A stretch of 64,000 nucleotides of DNA from contig NZ_BMTQ01000002.1 of the NCBI RefSeq assembly GCF_014649755.1, positions 448,761 to 512,760 of the forward strand, read 5' to 3'. The notes below the pieces were generated by a model. It was not told the DNA's origin and searched no databases. It saw only the letters and a program-made list of their open reading frames with translations. The position numbers were made by a program, and so were the translations under genes. This document shows positions 11,943-20,624 of this stretch, in pieces (the first letter of the stretch is position 1; every line of letters starts with the position of its first letter). This DNA comes from Streptomyces litmocidini (lineage in GTDB: Bacteria; Actinomycetota; Actinomycetes; Streptomycetales; Streptomycetaceae).

Positions 11943-12491
11943 GTGAGCATCGACCCGTCCTCGATTCCGAATTTCGGGGGCCAGCCCCAGCCTCAGGCAG
12001 CAGGACCGGCGGGCCCCGTCGTCCCCGACCAGGACCTCGTCAAGCAGCTCCTCGAGCAGATGGAACTCAAGTACGTCGTCGACGACGAGGGTGACCTCGC
12101 GGCGCCGTGGGAGGAGTTCCGCACGTACTTCATGTTCCGCGGCGAGGCCGAGCAGCAGGTCTTCTCGGTGCGGACGTTCTACGACCGCCCGCACTCGGCC
12201 GACGACCGCGCGAAGATCCTCGACGCGATCGACGACTGGAACCGCCGCACCCTGTGGCCCAAGGTCTACACCCACCTGCACGAGGAGGAGGACGGCTCCG
12301 CCACCCTCCGCCTCATCGGTGAGGCCCAGATGCTGATCGGCACCGGCGTCGCCCTGGAGCACTTCGTGTCCTCCACGGTCAGCTGGGTCCGCGCGTCGAT
12401 CGAGTTCGACAAGTGGATCGTCGAGCAGTTCGGCCTGGAGTCCCCGGAGGCCAAGGCCGAGGGCGCCGAGGGCGGCGACGAGGAGGCCTGA
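11943..12491 (+). CDS. YbjN domain-containing protein
   Basis: This 182-residue protein has a Pro/Gln-rich start, then a YbjN-like fold (YVVDDEGDLAAPWEEFRTYFMF, then DWNRRTLWPKVYTHL) and an acidic tail. YbjN proteins resemble type III secretion chaperones; a sensory or chaperone role is suggested but unproved. The GTG start is preceded by AAGGGA. It is monocistronic, ending at a terminator. Confidence 0.8.
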   Translation: MSIDPSSIPNFGGQPQPQAAGPAGPVVPDQDLVKQLLEQMELKYVVDDEGDLAAPWEEFRTYFMFRGEAEQQVFSVRTFYDRPHSADDRAKILDAIDDWNRRTLWPKVYTHLHEEEDGSATLRLIGEAQMLIGTGVALEHFVSSTVSWVRASIEFDKWIVEQFGLESPEAKAEGAEGGDEEA

Positions 12492-12516
12492 GCCTCCCCG
12501 TCCCGCGCCGGACGCC

Positions 12517-12558
12517 CGCGAGAGCCCGGACCCCTGCGAGGGGATCCGGGCTCTCGCG
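12517..12558. terminator. Terminator between the YbjN gene and the aminotransferase
   Basis: The 13-bp outer arms (12517-12529 and 12546-12558) are perfect, with further pairing inside. It serves two convergent genes. Confidence 0.85.
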
Positions 12559-12597
12559 CGTTCCGGTGCGGGCCGGCCCGGTTCCGGGCGTGCCGGC

Positions 12598-13767
12598 TCA
12601 GGCGAGGCGCTTGAGGCGGGAGACGGCCTCCTCCAGGACCTCGGTCTTCTTGCAGAAGGCGAAGCGGACGAAGGGGGCGCCCTCCTCGCGGTGGTCGTAG
12701 AAGACCGCGTTGGGGATGGCGACGACGCCCGCGCGCTCCGGGAGGGAGCGGCAGAAGGCGAAGCCGTCGGTGGCGCCGAGGGGGCGGATGTCGGTGGTGA
12801 CGAAGTAGGTGCCGGACGGGCGGTAGACCTCGAAGCCCGCCCGGACGAGGCCCTCGCTCAGCAGGTCCCGCTTGGCGCGCAGGTCGGCGCGCAGGCCGTC
12901 GAAGTAGGCGGCGGGGAGGCGGAGGGCCTCGGCGATCGCGTACTGGAAGGGGCCCGAGGAGACGTACGTGAGGAACTGCTTGGCCGAGCGGACGGCGGAG
13001 GTGAGTCCGGGGCTCGCCGTGATCCAGCCGACCTTCCAGCCCGTGAACGAGAACGTCTTGCCGCTCGAACCGATGGTGACCGTGCGCTCCCGCATGCCGG
13101 GGAGGCTCGCGATCGGCAGGTGTTCGGCCCCGTCGAAGACCAGGTGCTCGTACACCTCGTCCGTGACGACCAGCAGGTCCCGTTCGACCGCCAGCTCGGC
13201 GACGGCGGTCAGTTCGGCCCGGGTGAGGACCGTGCCGGTGGGGTTGTGCGGGGTGTTGAGCAGGATCAGCCGGGTGCGGTCGGTGACGGCGGCCCGCAGC
13301 TCGTCGAGGTCGAGGACGTAGGCGCCCTCGTGGGGGCGGAGGGTGACGGGGACCCTGGTGCCGCCGGCCATCGCGATGCAGGCGGCGTACGAGTCGTAGT
13401 ACGGCTCCAGGGCGATCACCTCGTCGCCCGGCTCGACCAGGGCGAGGAGGGCCGCCGCGATGGCCTCGGTGGCGCCGGCGGTGACGAGGACCTCGGTGTC
13501 GGGGTCGTACGCGAGGCCGTACCGATCCCGCTGGTGGTCGGCGATCGCCGAGCGCAGCTCGGGGACGCCGGGGCCGGGCGGGTACTGGTTGCCCCGGCCG
13601 TCCCGCAGCGCGCGGACCGCCGCCTCCCGGATCTCCTCCGGGCCGTCGGTGTCGGGGAAGCCCTGACCGAGGTTGATCGCCCCGGTCCTGGCGGCGAGCG
13701 CGGACATCTCGGCGAAGATCGTCGTCCCGAACTCGGCGAGGCGGCGATTGAGCAGCGGTCGTGTCAT
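12598..13767 (-). CDS. PLP-dependent aminotransferase, class I/II (DapC/YbdL-like)
   Basis: This 389-residue fold-type I aminotransferase has the substrate loop NLGQGFPDT, the NTPHNPTG motif and the PLP lysine in SSGKTFS (K237). The pattern is that of N-succinyldiaminopimelate, methionine or kynurenine aminotransferases, so the substrate is ambiguous. The start is taken at 13767; an ATG three codons upstream (13776) is also possible. It is divergent from a pair of small membrane protein genes. Confidence 0.85.
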   Translation of the reverse strand: MTRPLLNRRLAEFGTTIFAEMSALAARTGAINLGQGFPDTDGPEEIREAAVRALRDGRGNQYPPGPGVPELRSAIADHQRDRYGLAYDPDTEVLVTAGATEAIAAALLALVEPGDEVIALEPYYDSYAACIAMAGGTRVPVTLRPHEGAYVLDLDELRAAVTDRTRLILLNTPHNPTGTVLTRAELTAVAELAVERDLLVVTDEVYEHLVFDGAEHLPIASLPGMRERTVTIGSSGKTFSFTGWKVGWITASPGLTSAVRSAKQFLTYVSSGPFQYAIAEALRLPAAYFDGLRADLRAKRDLLSEGLVRAGFEVYRPSGTYFVTTDIRPLGATDGFAFCRSLPERAGVVAIPNAVFYDHREEGAPFVRFAFCKKTEVLEEAVSRLKRLA

Positions 13768-13785
13768 GACCGCCATCCTGGGGCC

Positions 13786-13815
13786 AAGCTCTGGACTTGC
13801 TCAAGTGCGCTTTGG
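13786..13815 (+). repeat. Leader element, copy A (upstream of small membrane protein 1)
   Basis: AAGCTCTGGACTTGCTCAAG followed by TGCGCTTTGG is repeated upstream of the next gene (14120). It begins 59 bp before the start codon and contains CTGGAC as a possible -35 box plus an imperfect CTCAA...CTTTG dyad like those of MerR-type promoters. Confidence 0.65.
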
Positions 13816-13844
13816 GGCGCGCCCGGGACGGGGATCGCCCTGGC

Positions 13845-14120
13845 ATGAACATCGCATTCTTCATCGCCGGGATCGCGGTCGTGATCGCGATCGTGGTGGG
13901 GGTCGTCGCGAACGCGCTGAGCGGGACGACGCGGGTGGGCCGCCGGGGCGGCAGTGACAGCTGGTGGGCCGGTTCGTCGTCCTCCTCGTCCTCCTCTTCC
14001 TCTTCCTCGTCCTCCTGCTCCTCGTCCTCGTCGTTCTCCTGCTCCGGCTCTTCGTGTTCGAGCTCCTCCTGCTCGTCGTCCTCGTGTTCCAGCTGCTCCG
14101 GCTCGTCCTCGTGCAGCTGA
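13845..14120 (+). CDS. Small membrane protein with Ser/Cys-rich tail
   Basis: This 91-residue protein has an N-terminal transmembrane helix (residues 3-25), a short basic linker VGRRGGSDSWWAG, and a tail of about 47 residues that is almost only Ser with scattered Cys. The polypyrimidine tract behind it (13976-14100) also leaves an offset frame open (13964-14149) that would encode a Leu/Val-rich hydrophobic tail. The next gene encodes a protein of the same plan. No function is known to me; a cell-surface or metal-binding role is possible. Confidence 0.7.
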   Translation: MNIAFFIAGIAVVIAIVVGVVANALSGTTRVGRRGGSDSWWAGSSSSSSSSSSSSSSCSSSSSFSCSGSSCSSSSCSSSSCSSCSGSSSCS

Positions 14121-14149
14121 AGCTCTGGACTCGCTCAAACCGGCTTTGA
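14120..14149 (+). repeat. Leader element, copy B (upstream of small membrane protein 2)
   Basis: AAGCTCTGGACTCGCTCAAA then CCGGCTTTGA repeats copy A and starts inside the previous stop codon. It contains the clean inverted repeat TCAAA-N5-TTTGA. The shared leader suggests that both small genes answer to one regulator. Confidence 0.65.
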
Positions 14150-14201
14150 CGGGGTGTCGGAACGGGCATCCCCCTCGCACAGAAGAACGGGGGCAGTACA
14201 G

Positions 14202-14435
14202 ATGGGATTCATCTTCTTCGTCGTCATCGCGATGGTCGTGCTCGGGGCGGTCGTCGCCGTCCGGGCGGCGGCCGGGGGAAAGAAGCGGCACGGCGGGCCC
14301 AGGGGCGGCCGGCGCGGGAGCGGCAGCAGCTGGGCCGACGGCGGCGGCGGTGGCGGCTGCGGCGGAAGCAGCTCCTGTGGCTCCGGCAGCTCGTGCGGGT
14401 CCGGTTGCGGTGGTGGGGGCTGCGGCGGCAGCTGA
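14202..14435 (+). CDS. Small membrane protein with Gly/Cys-rich tail
   Basis: This 77-residue protein has a transmembrane helix (residues 2-20), a basic linker containing GGRRGSGSSWADG, and a Gly/Ser tail with six Cys. The linker resembles the GRRGGSDSWWAG of the preceding gene, so the two are likely paralogues whose tails diverged. The start is chosen at the ATG opening a hydrophobic helix. It is not a recognised family. Confidence 0.7.
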   Translation: MGFIFFVVIAMVVLGAVVAVRAAAGGKKRHGGPRGGRRGSGSSWADGGGGGGCGGSSSCGSGSSCGSGCGGGGCGGS

Positions 14436-14468
14436 TTGAACAAGTGAACTGCTGGGTCCCCGAAGGGG

Positions 14469-14496
14469 TTGGAAAACACAGCAAGTTGGGTAAAAA
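14469..14496 (+). promoter_or_regulatory. Possible promoter for the DUF2617 gene
   Basis: TTGGAA and TAAAAA are separated by 16 bp in the 217-bp gap before the DUF2617 start. This gap contains no gene. The stretch is the most AT-rich in the neighbourhood. Confidence 0.35.
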
Positions 14497-14652
14497 CGCT
14501 GCGAGTCGTCCGGGGTCCGTGGTTCTCTCGCTCCTGACAGAGACAGCCCTCGGACCGTGTGTGGACCCGAGCCGGCGATTCCCCACTCCCGTAGAACCCT
14601 TCTCCGGGGCGCCCCCGGCCCACCCGTCAAACCGTGTTTGCGGAGCCGACCC

Positions 14653-15171
14653 ATGCTCACCACCCTGAAGACCTCCTACACCGATACGCGCGCGGCAGAC
14701 CTGGCCTGGGCCCTCGGGCGCGAGCCGCTGCCCGCGCTCGCCGTGCTCGACCTCGAACTCCTCGGCGCGAAGCTGCAGTTGAGGCTGCTCGGCGCTTCCC
14801 ATCAGGTCCTCCTGGAGGAGGAGGGGCGCCATTGCTCGGAGACCGTGGCCTGCATGCCGGGCAGCAGCACCCCGCTCCCGCTCGGCGTGTCCAAGCGCGT
14901 CGGCGAATGGGAGTACGAATTCGCGGCGCGCGTCGAGACGCTCACGCACGGCTCCTTCGCGGGCCGTGCGCAGGAGCTGCTCGCGCTCGTCGCCGACCAC
15001 CCCAACGGACTCGCGGGGACCTTCCCCGGTTCCCCGCACGCCTTCACGGCGATGCTGGCGCAGCGTCACGAGGGCCAGGTGCGGTGGCGCACCTGGCACG
15101 CCTACCCGCAGGAGGGGCAGCTGGTGGTGACCAGGACCCGCATCGGCGCACGTATGCCCGCCACGCTCTGA
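14653..15171 (+). CDS. DUF2617 family protein
   Basis: This 172-residue soluble protein matches the actinobacterial DUF2617 pattern (LDLELLGAKLQLRLLGASHQV; GEWEYEFAARVETLTHG; WRTWHAYPQEGQLVVTRTR). No activity is known. GGAG lies 7 nt before the ATG. It precedes the spermidine synthase gene by 74 bp on the same strand. Confidence 0.8.
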   Translation: MLTTLKTSYTDTRAADLAWALGREPLPALAVLDLELLGAKLQLRLLGASHQVLLEEEGRHCSETVACMPGSSTPLPLGVSKRVGEWEYEFAARVETLTHGSFAGRAQELLALVADHPNGLAGTFPGSPHAFTAMLAQRHEGQVRWRTWHAYPQEGQLVVTRTRIGARMPATL

Positions 15172-15245
15172 TGCGCCCTCTCGGAGCCCCATGTGCACTC
15201 GTGTGGGTGACGAGGGGTGCGGCGGTCGTGACGTAGCGTTACTGC

Positions 15246-16928
15246 ATGATCGAGCCGACCGTGACCATGCCACCCAAGAGGGTGCGCCGGCCGCCTGCGC
15301 GGCGGTCCGTGCGGCCGCCGCGCGAGGCGGTGCGGTTCCCGGTCCTCGCGGTCGTCTTCGTCTGCGCCGCCTGCGGCCTGGTCTACGAGCTCGAACTGGT
15401 CGCCCTCGCCTCCTACTTGATCGGCGACTCGGTCACCCAGGCATCCGTCGTGCTCTCCGTGATGGTCTTCGCGATGGGGGTGGGCTCGCTCCTCGCCAAG
15501 CGGCTGCGCTGCCGCGCCGCCGTCGGCTTCGGCCTGGTCGAGGCGGGGCTCGCGCTGATCGGCGGCTGCTCGGCGATGGTGCTGTACGCGGCCTTCGCCT
15601 GGCTGGGCGAATCGCGGTACGTGCTGGTGGCGTTCTCGCTCGCCATCGGGGTGCTCATCGGCGCCGAGATCCCGCTCCTGATGGCGCTCATACAGCGGGC
15701 GGGACGAGAGCGCGCCGGTCGTACCGGGCGGCAGGCCCCGCCCGGGGACCGGGACGACGCCGCCGGGACGGTCGCCGACCTCTTCGCCGCCGACTACGTC
15801 GGGGCGCTCGTCGGCGGCCTCGCCTTTCCCTTCCTGCTGCTGCCCTGGCTCGGCCAGCTCACCGGCGCGCTCGTCACCGGCGCGGTCAACGCGGTCGCGG
15901 GCGGCGGCCTCGTCCTCTGGGTGTTCCGCCACGACCTGACCCCCCGGTCCCGGGCCCTGCTCGTGACCGTGAACCTGTGCGTCCTGACCGTCCTCGCCAC
16001 CGCGACCGTCCTCGTCGACGACTTCGAGCAGGCCGCGCGCCGCGCCGTGTACGGAGAGCGGGTGCGGGTCGCCGTCCACACCGACCTCCAGGAGATCGTG
16101 GTGACCGGAGGCCGCGAGGAGCCGCCCGACCTGTTCCTCGACGGGCGGCTGCGGGTGGTCGGCCGGGACGAGTACCGCTACCACGAGGCGCTCGTGCACC
16201 CCGCGATGAACGGTCCGCACGCGCGCGTGCTGATCGTCGGCGGCGGCGACGGGATGGCCGCCCGCGAGGCCCTGCGCTACGCCGGGGTCCGAACCGTCAC
16301 CGTCGTCGAGCTCGACCCGGGGGTCGTCCGCCTCGCCCGTACGGACCCGGCACTCGCCACGCTCAACGAGCAGGCCTTCCGCGACCCCCGCGTCCAGGTG
16401 GTCTACGCGGACGCGTTCAACTGGCTGAGGGGAGCCGCCGATCGTCTGCAGGAACGGTACGACGTGGTGATCTCCGACCTGCCCGACCCGGGGATCACCC
16501 CCAGCACCAAGCTCTACTCGGAGGAGTTCTACGGCCTGGTGGCCCGGGTCCTCACCGCCGACGGACGGTTCGCCGTGCACGCCGGATCGGCCGCCGACCG
16601 GCCCCGCACCTACTGGACCGTCGACGCCACCCTGCGCGCCGCCGGCTTCGCGACCCGCCCGTTCAGCGCGGACGGCCGCACCCCCGGCTTCGCCGCCGGA
16701 CCCGACCGCGCCGACCGCGCCGGCCGTACGGGGCGGGGGCCGCGCGACTGGGGCTTCCTCCTGGCCGTGCGGGGCGACCGGCCGCCCGTCCTCGGACTGG
16801 ACCCGGGCGCGCCCCGGCTGCGCTCGCTCGGCGCCGGGACCCTGGAGGCCGCCGCGCGCCGCGCCGAACGGACCCGTGGCGCCGCGCCGCCGCCCTCGAC
16901 CCTGGTCCACCCCCGGTACGGGGCCTGA
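15246..16928 (+). CDS. speE: Polyamine aminopropyltransferase (spermidine synthase) with membrane domain
   Basis: This 560-residue protein has an N-terminal half with about seven transmembrane helices (residues 30-260) and a C-terminal SAM-type methyltransferase fold: the nucleotide loop [16 protein letters not shown], acidic VVELDPG and the catalytic region ISDLPDPG. It transfers an aminopropyl group from decarboxylated SAM to putrescine or a similar amine. The membrane-fused form is usual in actinomycetes. A TAGCGT -10 box ends 6 nt before the ATG, so the mRNA is probably leaderless. Confidence 0.9.
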   Translation: MIEPTVTMPPKRVRRPPARRSVRPPREAVRFPVLAVVFVCAACGLVYELELVALASYLIGDSVTQASVVLSVMVFAMGVGSLLAKRLRCRAAVGFGLVEAGLALIGGCSAMVLYAAFAWLGESRYVLVAFSLAIGVLIGAEIPLLMALIQRAGRERAGRTGRQAPPGDRDDAAGTVADLFAADYVGALVGGLAFPFLLLPWLGQLTGALVTGAVNAVAGGGLVLWVFRHDLTPRSRALLVTVNLCVLTVLATATVLVDDFEQAARRAVYGERVRVAVHTDLQEIVVTGGREEPPDLFLDGRLRVVGRDEYRYHEALVHPAMNGPHARVLIVGGGDGMAAREALRYAGVRTVTVVELDPGVVRLARTDPALATLNEQAFRDPRVQVVYADAFNWLRGAADRLQERYDVVISDLPDPGITPSTKLYSEEFYGLVARVLTADGRFAVHAGSAADRPRTYWTVDATLRAAGFATRPFSADGRTPGFAAGPDRADRAGRTGRGPRDWGFLLAVRGDRPPVLGLDPGAPRLRSLGAGTLEAAARRAERTRGAAPPPSTLVHPRYGA

Positions 16929-16994
16929 CCGGCAGGACACCCCATGGGGGCGAACAGGCGACGCCGGGCCCCCGCCTGAGTAGGCTCGGCTTCC

Positions 16995-17903
16995 ATGGAG
17001 CATGAGGTGTTCGTTCCCGTCCCGGCCGAAGCCCTGCGCGCGGCGCTCACGGACCCGGCCCGCGTGGTGCGCTGCGTGCCCGGGCTCCAGCGGGACGCCG
17101 ACGAGGAGGCCGGACCCCTCACGGGCCGGCTGAAGGTGCGGGTCGGCGGCAACACCATCACCTACCGGGGCGCCCTCAAGGTCGTCGAACGGGACGGGGC
17201 CATCACCTACGAGGGGGAGGGCGCCGAGGTGCGGGGCAAGGGCTCGGCCGAGCTGTCCCTCACCGTCGTCCTCACCCCGGTGGCCGAGGGGACCAGCCTG
17301 AGCTTCACCGGCGCCCTCACGGCGGTCGGCCGGCTCGCCGACGCGACGGACGAGGCGCGCGCCACGGCGGGCGCCAGGCTCCTCGGCAGGTTCGTGGAGG
17401 CGGTGGCCGCGCTGGCGGACGAGCCCTCCGGGGCCCCGGAGCGGCCGGGCGCGGCTCCCGGGGACGCCCCGGAGGAGGCCGTCGAGGAAGAGGCCCCCGG
17501 AGAGGCGGACGAGGCCGGGAGCGTCGAGGCCGGGAGCGTCGGGACCGGGGTCGACGACGACGGGGTCGACGACGGGGTGGAGGAGCCGCCCGGGCGGGGC
17601 TCCGCCTTCGACGGGGCACTGCCGCCCCTGCCCCTCGACCCGCTCCTCGACGAGGACTTCGGCGACACCCCGATCGAGTTCCCCTCCCCGCAGCCCGCCG
17701 CCGAGGCCGCCCACGCCCGCCGGACCATGATCGGGCGGTCCGCCGAGGAGGTCGACCACGCGCCGCCGCGCGGCCGGTACGCCCCCGTCCCCGCCCCCGA
17801 GGCGACGAGCGCGGGCGCCACCCTGCGCTGGATCGCGCCGGCCGCGGCCCTCGCGCTCGCCTCGGCCGTCGTCGTCGGCCGGGCCCTGCGCCGCCGCCGC
17901 TGA
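16995..17903 (+). CDS. SRPBCC (CoxG-like) protein with C-terminal membrane anchor
   Basis: This 302-residue protein has an N-terminal SRPBCC/CoxG domain (residues 1-140: VFVPVPAEALRAALTDPARV, then CVPGLQ and GALTAVGRLADATDEARA), a long acidic, Pro-rich linker and a C-terminal helix (ALALASAVVVGRAL) ending in RRRR. CoxG-type domains bind lipids or serve cofactor loading of CO dehydrogenase; no coxLMS genes are nearby. TAGGCT ends 8 nt before the ATG, suggesting a leaderless transcript. Confidence 0.75.
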   Translation: MEHEVFVPVPAEALRAALTDPARVVRCVPGLQRDADEEAGPLTGRLKVRVGGNTITYRGALKVVERDGAITYEGEGAEVRGKGSAELSLTVVLTPVAEGTSLSFTGALTAVGRLADATDEARATAGARLLGRFVEAVAALADEPSGAPERPGAAPGDAPEEAVEEEAPGEADEAGSVEAGSVGTGVDDDGVDDGVEEPPGRGSAFDGALPPLPLDPLLDEDFGDTPIEFPSPQPAAEAAHARRTMIGRSAEEVDHAPPRGRYAPVPAPEATSAGATLRWIAPAAALALASAVVVGRALRRRR

Positions 17904-17958
17904 AACCGCTCCCTCGGGGCTGGGGCCTGATCCGAAAACCATGCCCTAGGGTCGGGAC

Positions 17959-18750
17959 GTGAGCATGCAGACGCGACTGACGGCGGGCGACGCCGAGTTG
18001 ACCATCGACCCCGAAAACGGCTGCCGGATCGGGAGCCTGCGCATCGGCGGCACCGAACTGCTGCGCCAGGGCGAGCGGTACGGAAGCTTCCCGATGGCGC
18101 CCTGGTGCGGGCGGACCGAGAACGGTCGCTTCCGCAACGGCGCCACCACGCACCGGCTGCCGATCAACGCCGCTCCGCACGCCATCCACGGCACCGTCCG
18201 CGACCTCGCCTGGAAGACCGCCCGGACCTCCGCGACCGAGGCCGTCTTCACCTGCGAGCTCGGCGACCCCTGGCCGTACCGGGGCCGGGTCACCCAGGTC
18301 TTCGAGCTGGCCGAGGACTCCCTCACCCTCCGCTTCGGCGTCGAGGCCCACGACGACTCCTTCCCGGCGCAGGCGGGCTGGCACCCCTGGTTCCTGCGCA
18401 ACCTGGGCCGGGGCGGTCAGGACGTACGGATCGACTTCGCGCCCGCCTGGCAGGAGGAGCGCGGGGAGGACCACCTCCCCACCGGCCGCCGCGTCGACCC
18501 CCTCCCCGGCCCCTGGGACGACTGCTTCGGCATGCCCGACGGCGTCGACGTCACCCTCACCTGGCCGGAGGAGCTGGAGCTGAAGGTCGCGAGCCGCGCC
18601 GAGTGGGTCGTGATCTACGACGAGCCCGAGGAGGCGGTCTGCGTCGAGCCGCAGTCCGGCCCGCCGAACGGCCTCAACACCCGACCGCGCCTGGTCACCC
18701 CGATCGACCCCCTGGAGGTCGAGAGCACCTGGAGCTGGCGTCGGCTCTAA
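17959..18750 (+). CDS. Aldose 1-epimerase family protein
   Basis: This 263-residue galactose mutarotase-like protein has PMAPWCGRTENGRF, the catalytic-type His in HAIHGTVRD and GWHPWF, and a C-terminal VCVEPQSGPPNGLN motif with the conserved Glu. It interconverts sugar anomers. The GTG start is preceded by TAGGGT with a 6-nt gap, so the gene is likely leaderless. The neighbouring pyrE starts 10 bp downstream but has its own -10 box. Confidence 0.88.
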   Translation: MSMQTRLTAGDAELTIDPENGCRIGSLRIGGTELLRQGERYGSFPMAPWCGRTENGRFRNGATTHRLPINAAPHAIHGTVRDLAWKTARTSATEAVFTCELGDPWPYRGRVTQVFELAEDSLTLRFGVEAHDDSFPAQAGWHPWFLRNLGRGGQDVRIDFAPAWQEERGEDHLPTGRRVDPLPGPWDDCFGMPDGVDVTLTWPEELELKVASRAEWVVIYDEPEEAVCVEPQSGPPNGLNTRPRLVTPIDPLEVESTWSWRRL

Positions 18751-18760
18751 GCTCAGGGGC

Positions 18761-19309
18761 ATGACTGACGTACGCGCTGAGCTGCTCCAGCAGATCAAGG
18801 ACAAGGCCGTGGTGCACGGCAAGGTGACCCTCTCCTCGGGTCTGGAAGCCGATTACTACGTGGACCTGCGCCGGATCACGCTGGACGGCGCGGCTTCGCC
18901 GCTGGTCGGCCGGGTCATGCTCGAACTGACCGCGCACCTCGACTTCGACGCGGTCGGCGGCCTGACGCTGGGCGCCGACCCGGTCGCGACGTCGATGATG
19001 CACGCCGCCGCCGCGCGGGGCGAGCGCCTCGACGCCTTCGTCGTCCGCAAGGCCGCCAAGGCCCACGGGATGCAGCGCCAGGTCGAGGGCCCGGACATCA
19101 AGGGCCGTCGCGTCCTGATCGTCGAGGACACCTCCACCACCGGCGGCTCGCCGCTGACCGCCGTCGAGGCGGCGCGTGCGGCCGGTGCCGAGGTCGTGGC
19201 GGTCGCCACGATCGTGGACCGTGCCACCGGCGCGGGCGAGAAGATCAGTGGCACGGCGGGCGTTCCGTACCTCTACGCGTACGCGCTGGACGAGCTCGGC
19301 CTGGCGTAA
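18761..19309 (+). CDS. pyrE: Orotate phosphoribosyltransferase
   Basis: This 182-residue protein has the PRPP-binding motif RVLIVEDTSTTGGS (about residues 114-127) and the N-terminal substrate loop KVTLSSGLEADYYVD. It converts orotate and PRPP to OMP in pyrimidine synthesis. The ATG at 18761 follows TAAGCT by 7 nt, consistent with a leaderless promoter lying inside the end of the epimerase gene. Confidence 0.96.
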   Translation: MTDVRAELLQQIKDKAVVHGKVTLSSGLEADYYVDLRRITLDGAASPLVGRVMLELTAHLDFDAVGGLTLGADPVATSMMHAAAARGERLDAFVVRKAAKAHGMQRQVEGPDIKGRRVLIVEDTSTTGGSPLTAVEAARAAGAEVVAVATIVDRATGAGEKISGTAGVPYLYAYALDELGLA

Positions 19310-19370
19310 CCGCCGCGAAGTCGTGACTTAGGCCCGGGACTCCTGGAAAAGCGTCCTGACCTGGTCTTTT

Positions 19371-19414
19371 GTCGAGGGGTGGGGTGTTTCACGTGAAACA
19401 CCCCGCCCCTCGAC
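19371..19414. promoter_or_regulatory. parS: parS centromere site within a 44-bp palindrome
   Basis: The core TGTTTCACGTGAAACA at 19385-19400 matches the bacterial parS consensus exactly. The palindrome extends to 22-bp arms with one mismatch (T19380/G19405), so it also forms a terminator-like hairpin after pyrE. ParB binds such sites near the origin for chromosome segregation in spores; this fits an origin-proximal location. Confidence 0.93.
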
Positions 19415-19530
19415 CCGTCACGCCCGTGGGAGCCCGCACAAGAGTCTGGAAAGATGGGCCGCGACGATGACGTCGCCCCTAGGTCAGGGACAGCAACGCA
19501 CACACCCCGCACATCACAAGGAGCGGACGA

Positions 19531-20553
19531 ATGCCCATCGCAACCCCCGAGGTCTACAACGAGATGCTCGACCGGGCGAAGGCAGGCAAGTTCGCCTACC
19601 CGGCCATCAACGTGACCTCGTCCCAGACCCTGCACGCTGCGCTGCGCGGCTTCGCGGAGGCCGAGAGCGACGGCATCATCCAGATCTCGACCGGCGGTGC
19701 CGAGTTCCTGGGCGGTCAGTACAACAAGGACATGGTCACCGGCGCCGTCGCCCTGGCCGAGTTCGCGCACATCGTCGCCGCGAAGTACGACATCACGGTC
19801 GCCCTCCACACCGACCACTGCCCCAAGGACAAGCTGGACGGCTACGTCCGCCCGCTGCTCGACATCTCCGCCGAGCGCGTCAAGGCCGGTCGGGACCCGC
19901 TGTTCCAGTCGCACATGTGGGACGGCTCCGCCGAGACCCTCGCCGACAACCTGGCCATCGGCCAGGAGCTGCTCGCGAAGGCCGCCGCCGCCAAGATCAT
20001 CCTTGAGGTCGAGATCACCCCGACCGGCGGCGAGGAGGACGGCGTCAGCCACGAGATCAACGACGAGCTGTACACCACCGTCGACGACGCCATCCGCACC
20101 GCCGAGGCCCTCGGCCTGGGCGAGAAGGGCCGCTACCTGCTGGCCGCGTCCTTCGGCAACGTCCACGGCGTCTACAAGCCGGGCAACGTCGTGCTCCGCC
20201 CCGAGCTCCTCAAGGACCTCCAGGCGGGCGTCGCCGCGAAGTTCGGCAAGGCCGACCCGTTCGACTTCGTCTTCCACGGCGGCTCGGGCTCGACGGCCGA
20301 GGAGATCGCCACCGCCCTGGAGAACGGCGTCGTGAAGATGAACCTCGACACCGACACCCAGTACGCCTTCACCCGCCCGGTCGTGGACCACATGTTCAAG
20401 AACTACGACGGCGTCCTGAAGGTCGACGGCGAGGTCGGCAAGAAGTCCACCTACGACCCGCGCACCTGGGGCAAGCTGGCCGAGGCCGGCATGGCCGTCC
20501 GCGTGACCGAGGCGTGCGCCGCGCTGCGCTCGACCGGCACGAAGCTGAAGTAG
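19531..20553 (+). CDS. fba: Class II fructose-bisphosphate aldolase
   Basis: This 340-residue zinc aldolase has LHTDHCPKDKL (zinc and catalytic residues), EVEITPTGGEEDGV, GNVHGVYKPGNV and FHGGSGSTAEEI, which binds the phosphate. It catalyses the reversible cleavage of fructose 1,6-bisphosphate in glycolysis and gluconeogenesis. AAGGAG precedes the ATG. It is monocistronic between the parS hairpin and a strong terminator. Confidence 0.97.
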   Translation: MPIATPEVYNEMLDRAKAGKFAYPAINVTSSQTLHAALRGFAEAESDGIIQISTGGAEFLGGQYNKDMVTGAVALAEFAHIVAAKYDITVALHTDHCPKDKLDGYVRPLLDISAERVKAGRDPLFQSHMWDGSAETLADNLAIGQELLAKAAAAKIILEVEITPTGGEEDGVSHEINDELYTTVDDAIRTAEALGLGEKGRYLLAASFGNVHGVYKPGNVVLRPELLKDLQAGVAAKFGKADPFDFVFHGGSGSTAEEIATALENGVVKMNLDTDTQYAFTRPVVDHMFKNYDGVLKVDGEVGKKSTYDPRTWGKLAEAGMAVRVTEACAALRSTGTKLK

Positions 20554-20562
20554 GCCTGTGAC

Positions 20563-20600
20563 CGACGGGCCCGGTACCTCCTGAGGTGCCGGGCCCGTCG
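20563..20600. terminator. Terminator of fba
   Basis: Arms of 18 bases (20563-20580 and 20583-20600) pair with one mismatch around a 2-nt loop, 10 bp after the fba stop codon. Confidence 0.9.
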
Positions 20601-20624
20601 TGCGTCCGTCGACGGGAGGGCTCG

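Noticed and set aside
13976..14120. RiPP precursor (sactipeptide or thiopeptide) for the Ser/Cys tail
   Set aside because: The protein begins with a transmembrane helix and no modification enzyme is nearby.
15102..17942. Very long minus-strand open frame (946 codons) opposite the speE and SRPBCC genes
   Set aside because: It is composed of Arg/Gly/Pro/Val-rich sequence mirroring genes on the other strand. Absence of stops is expected at this GC content, and the plus-strand proteins match known families.
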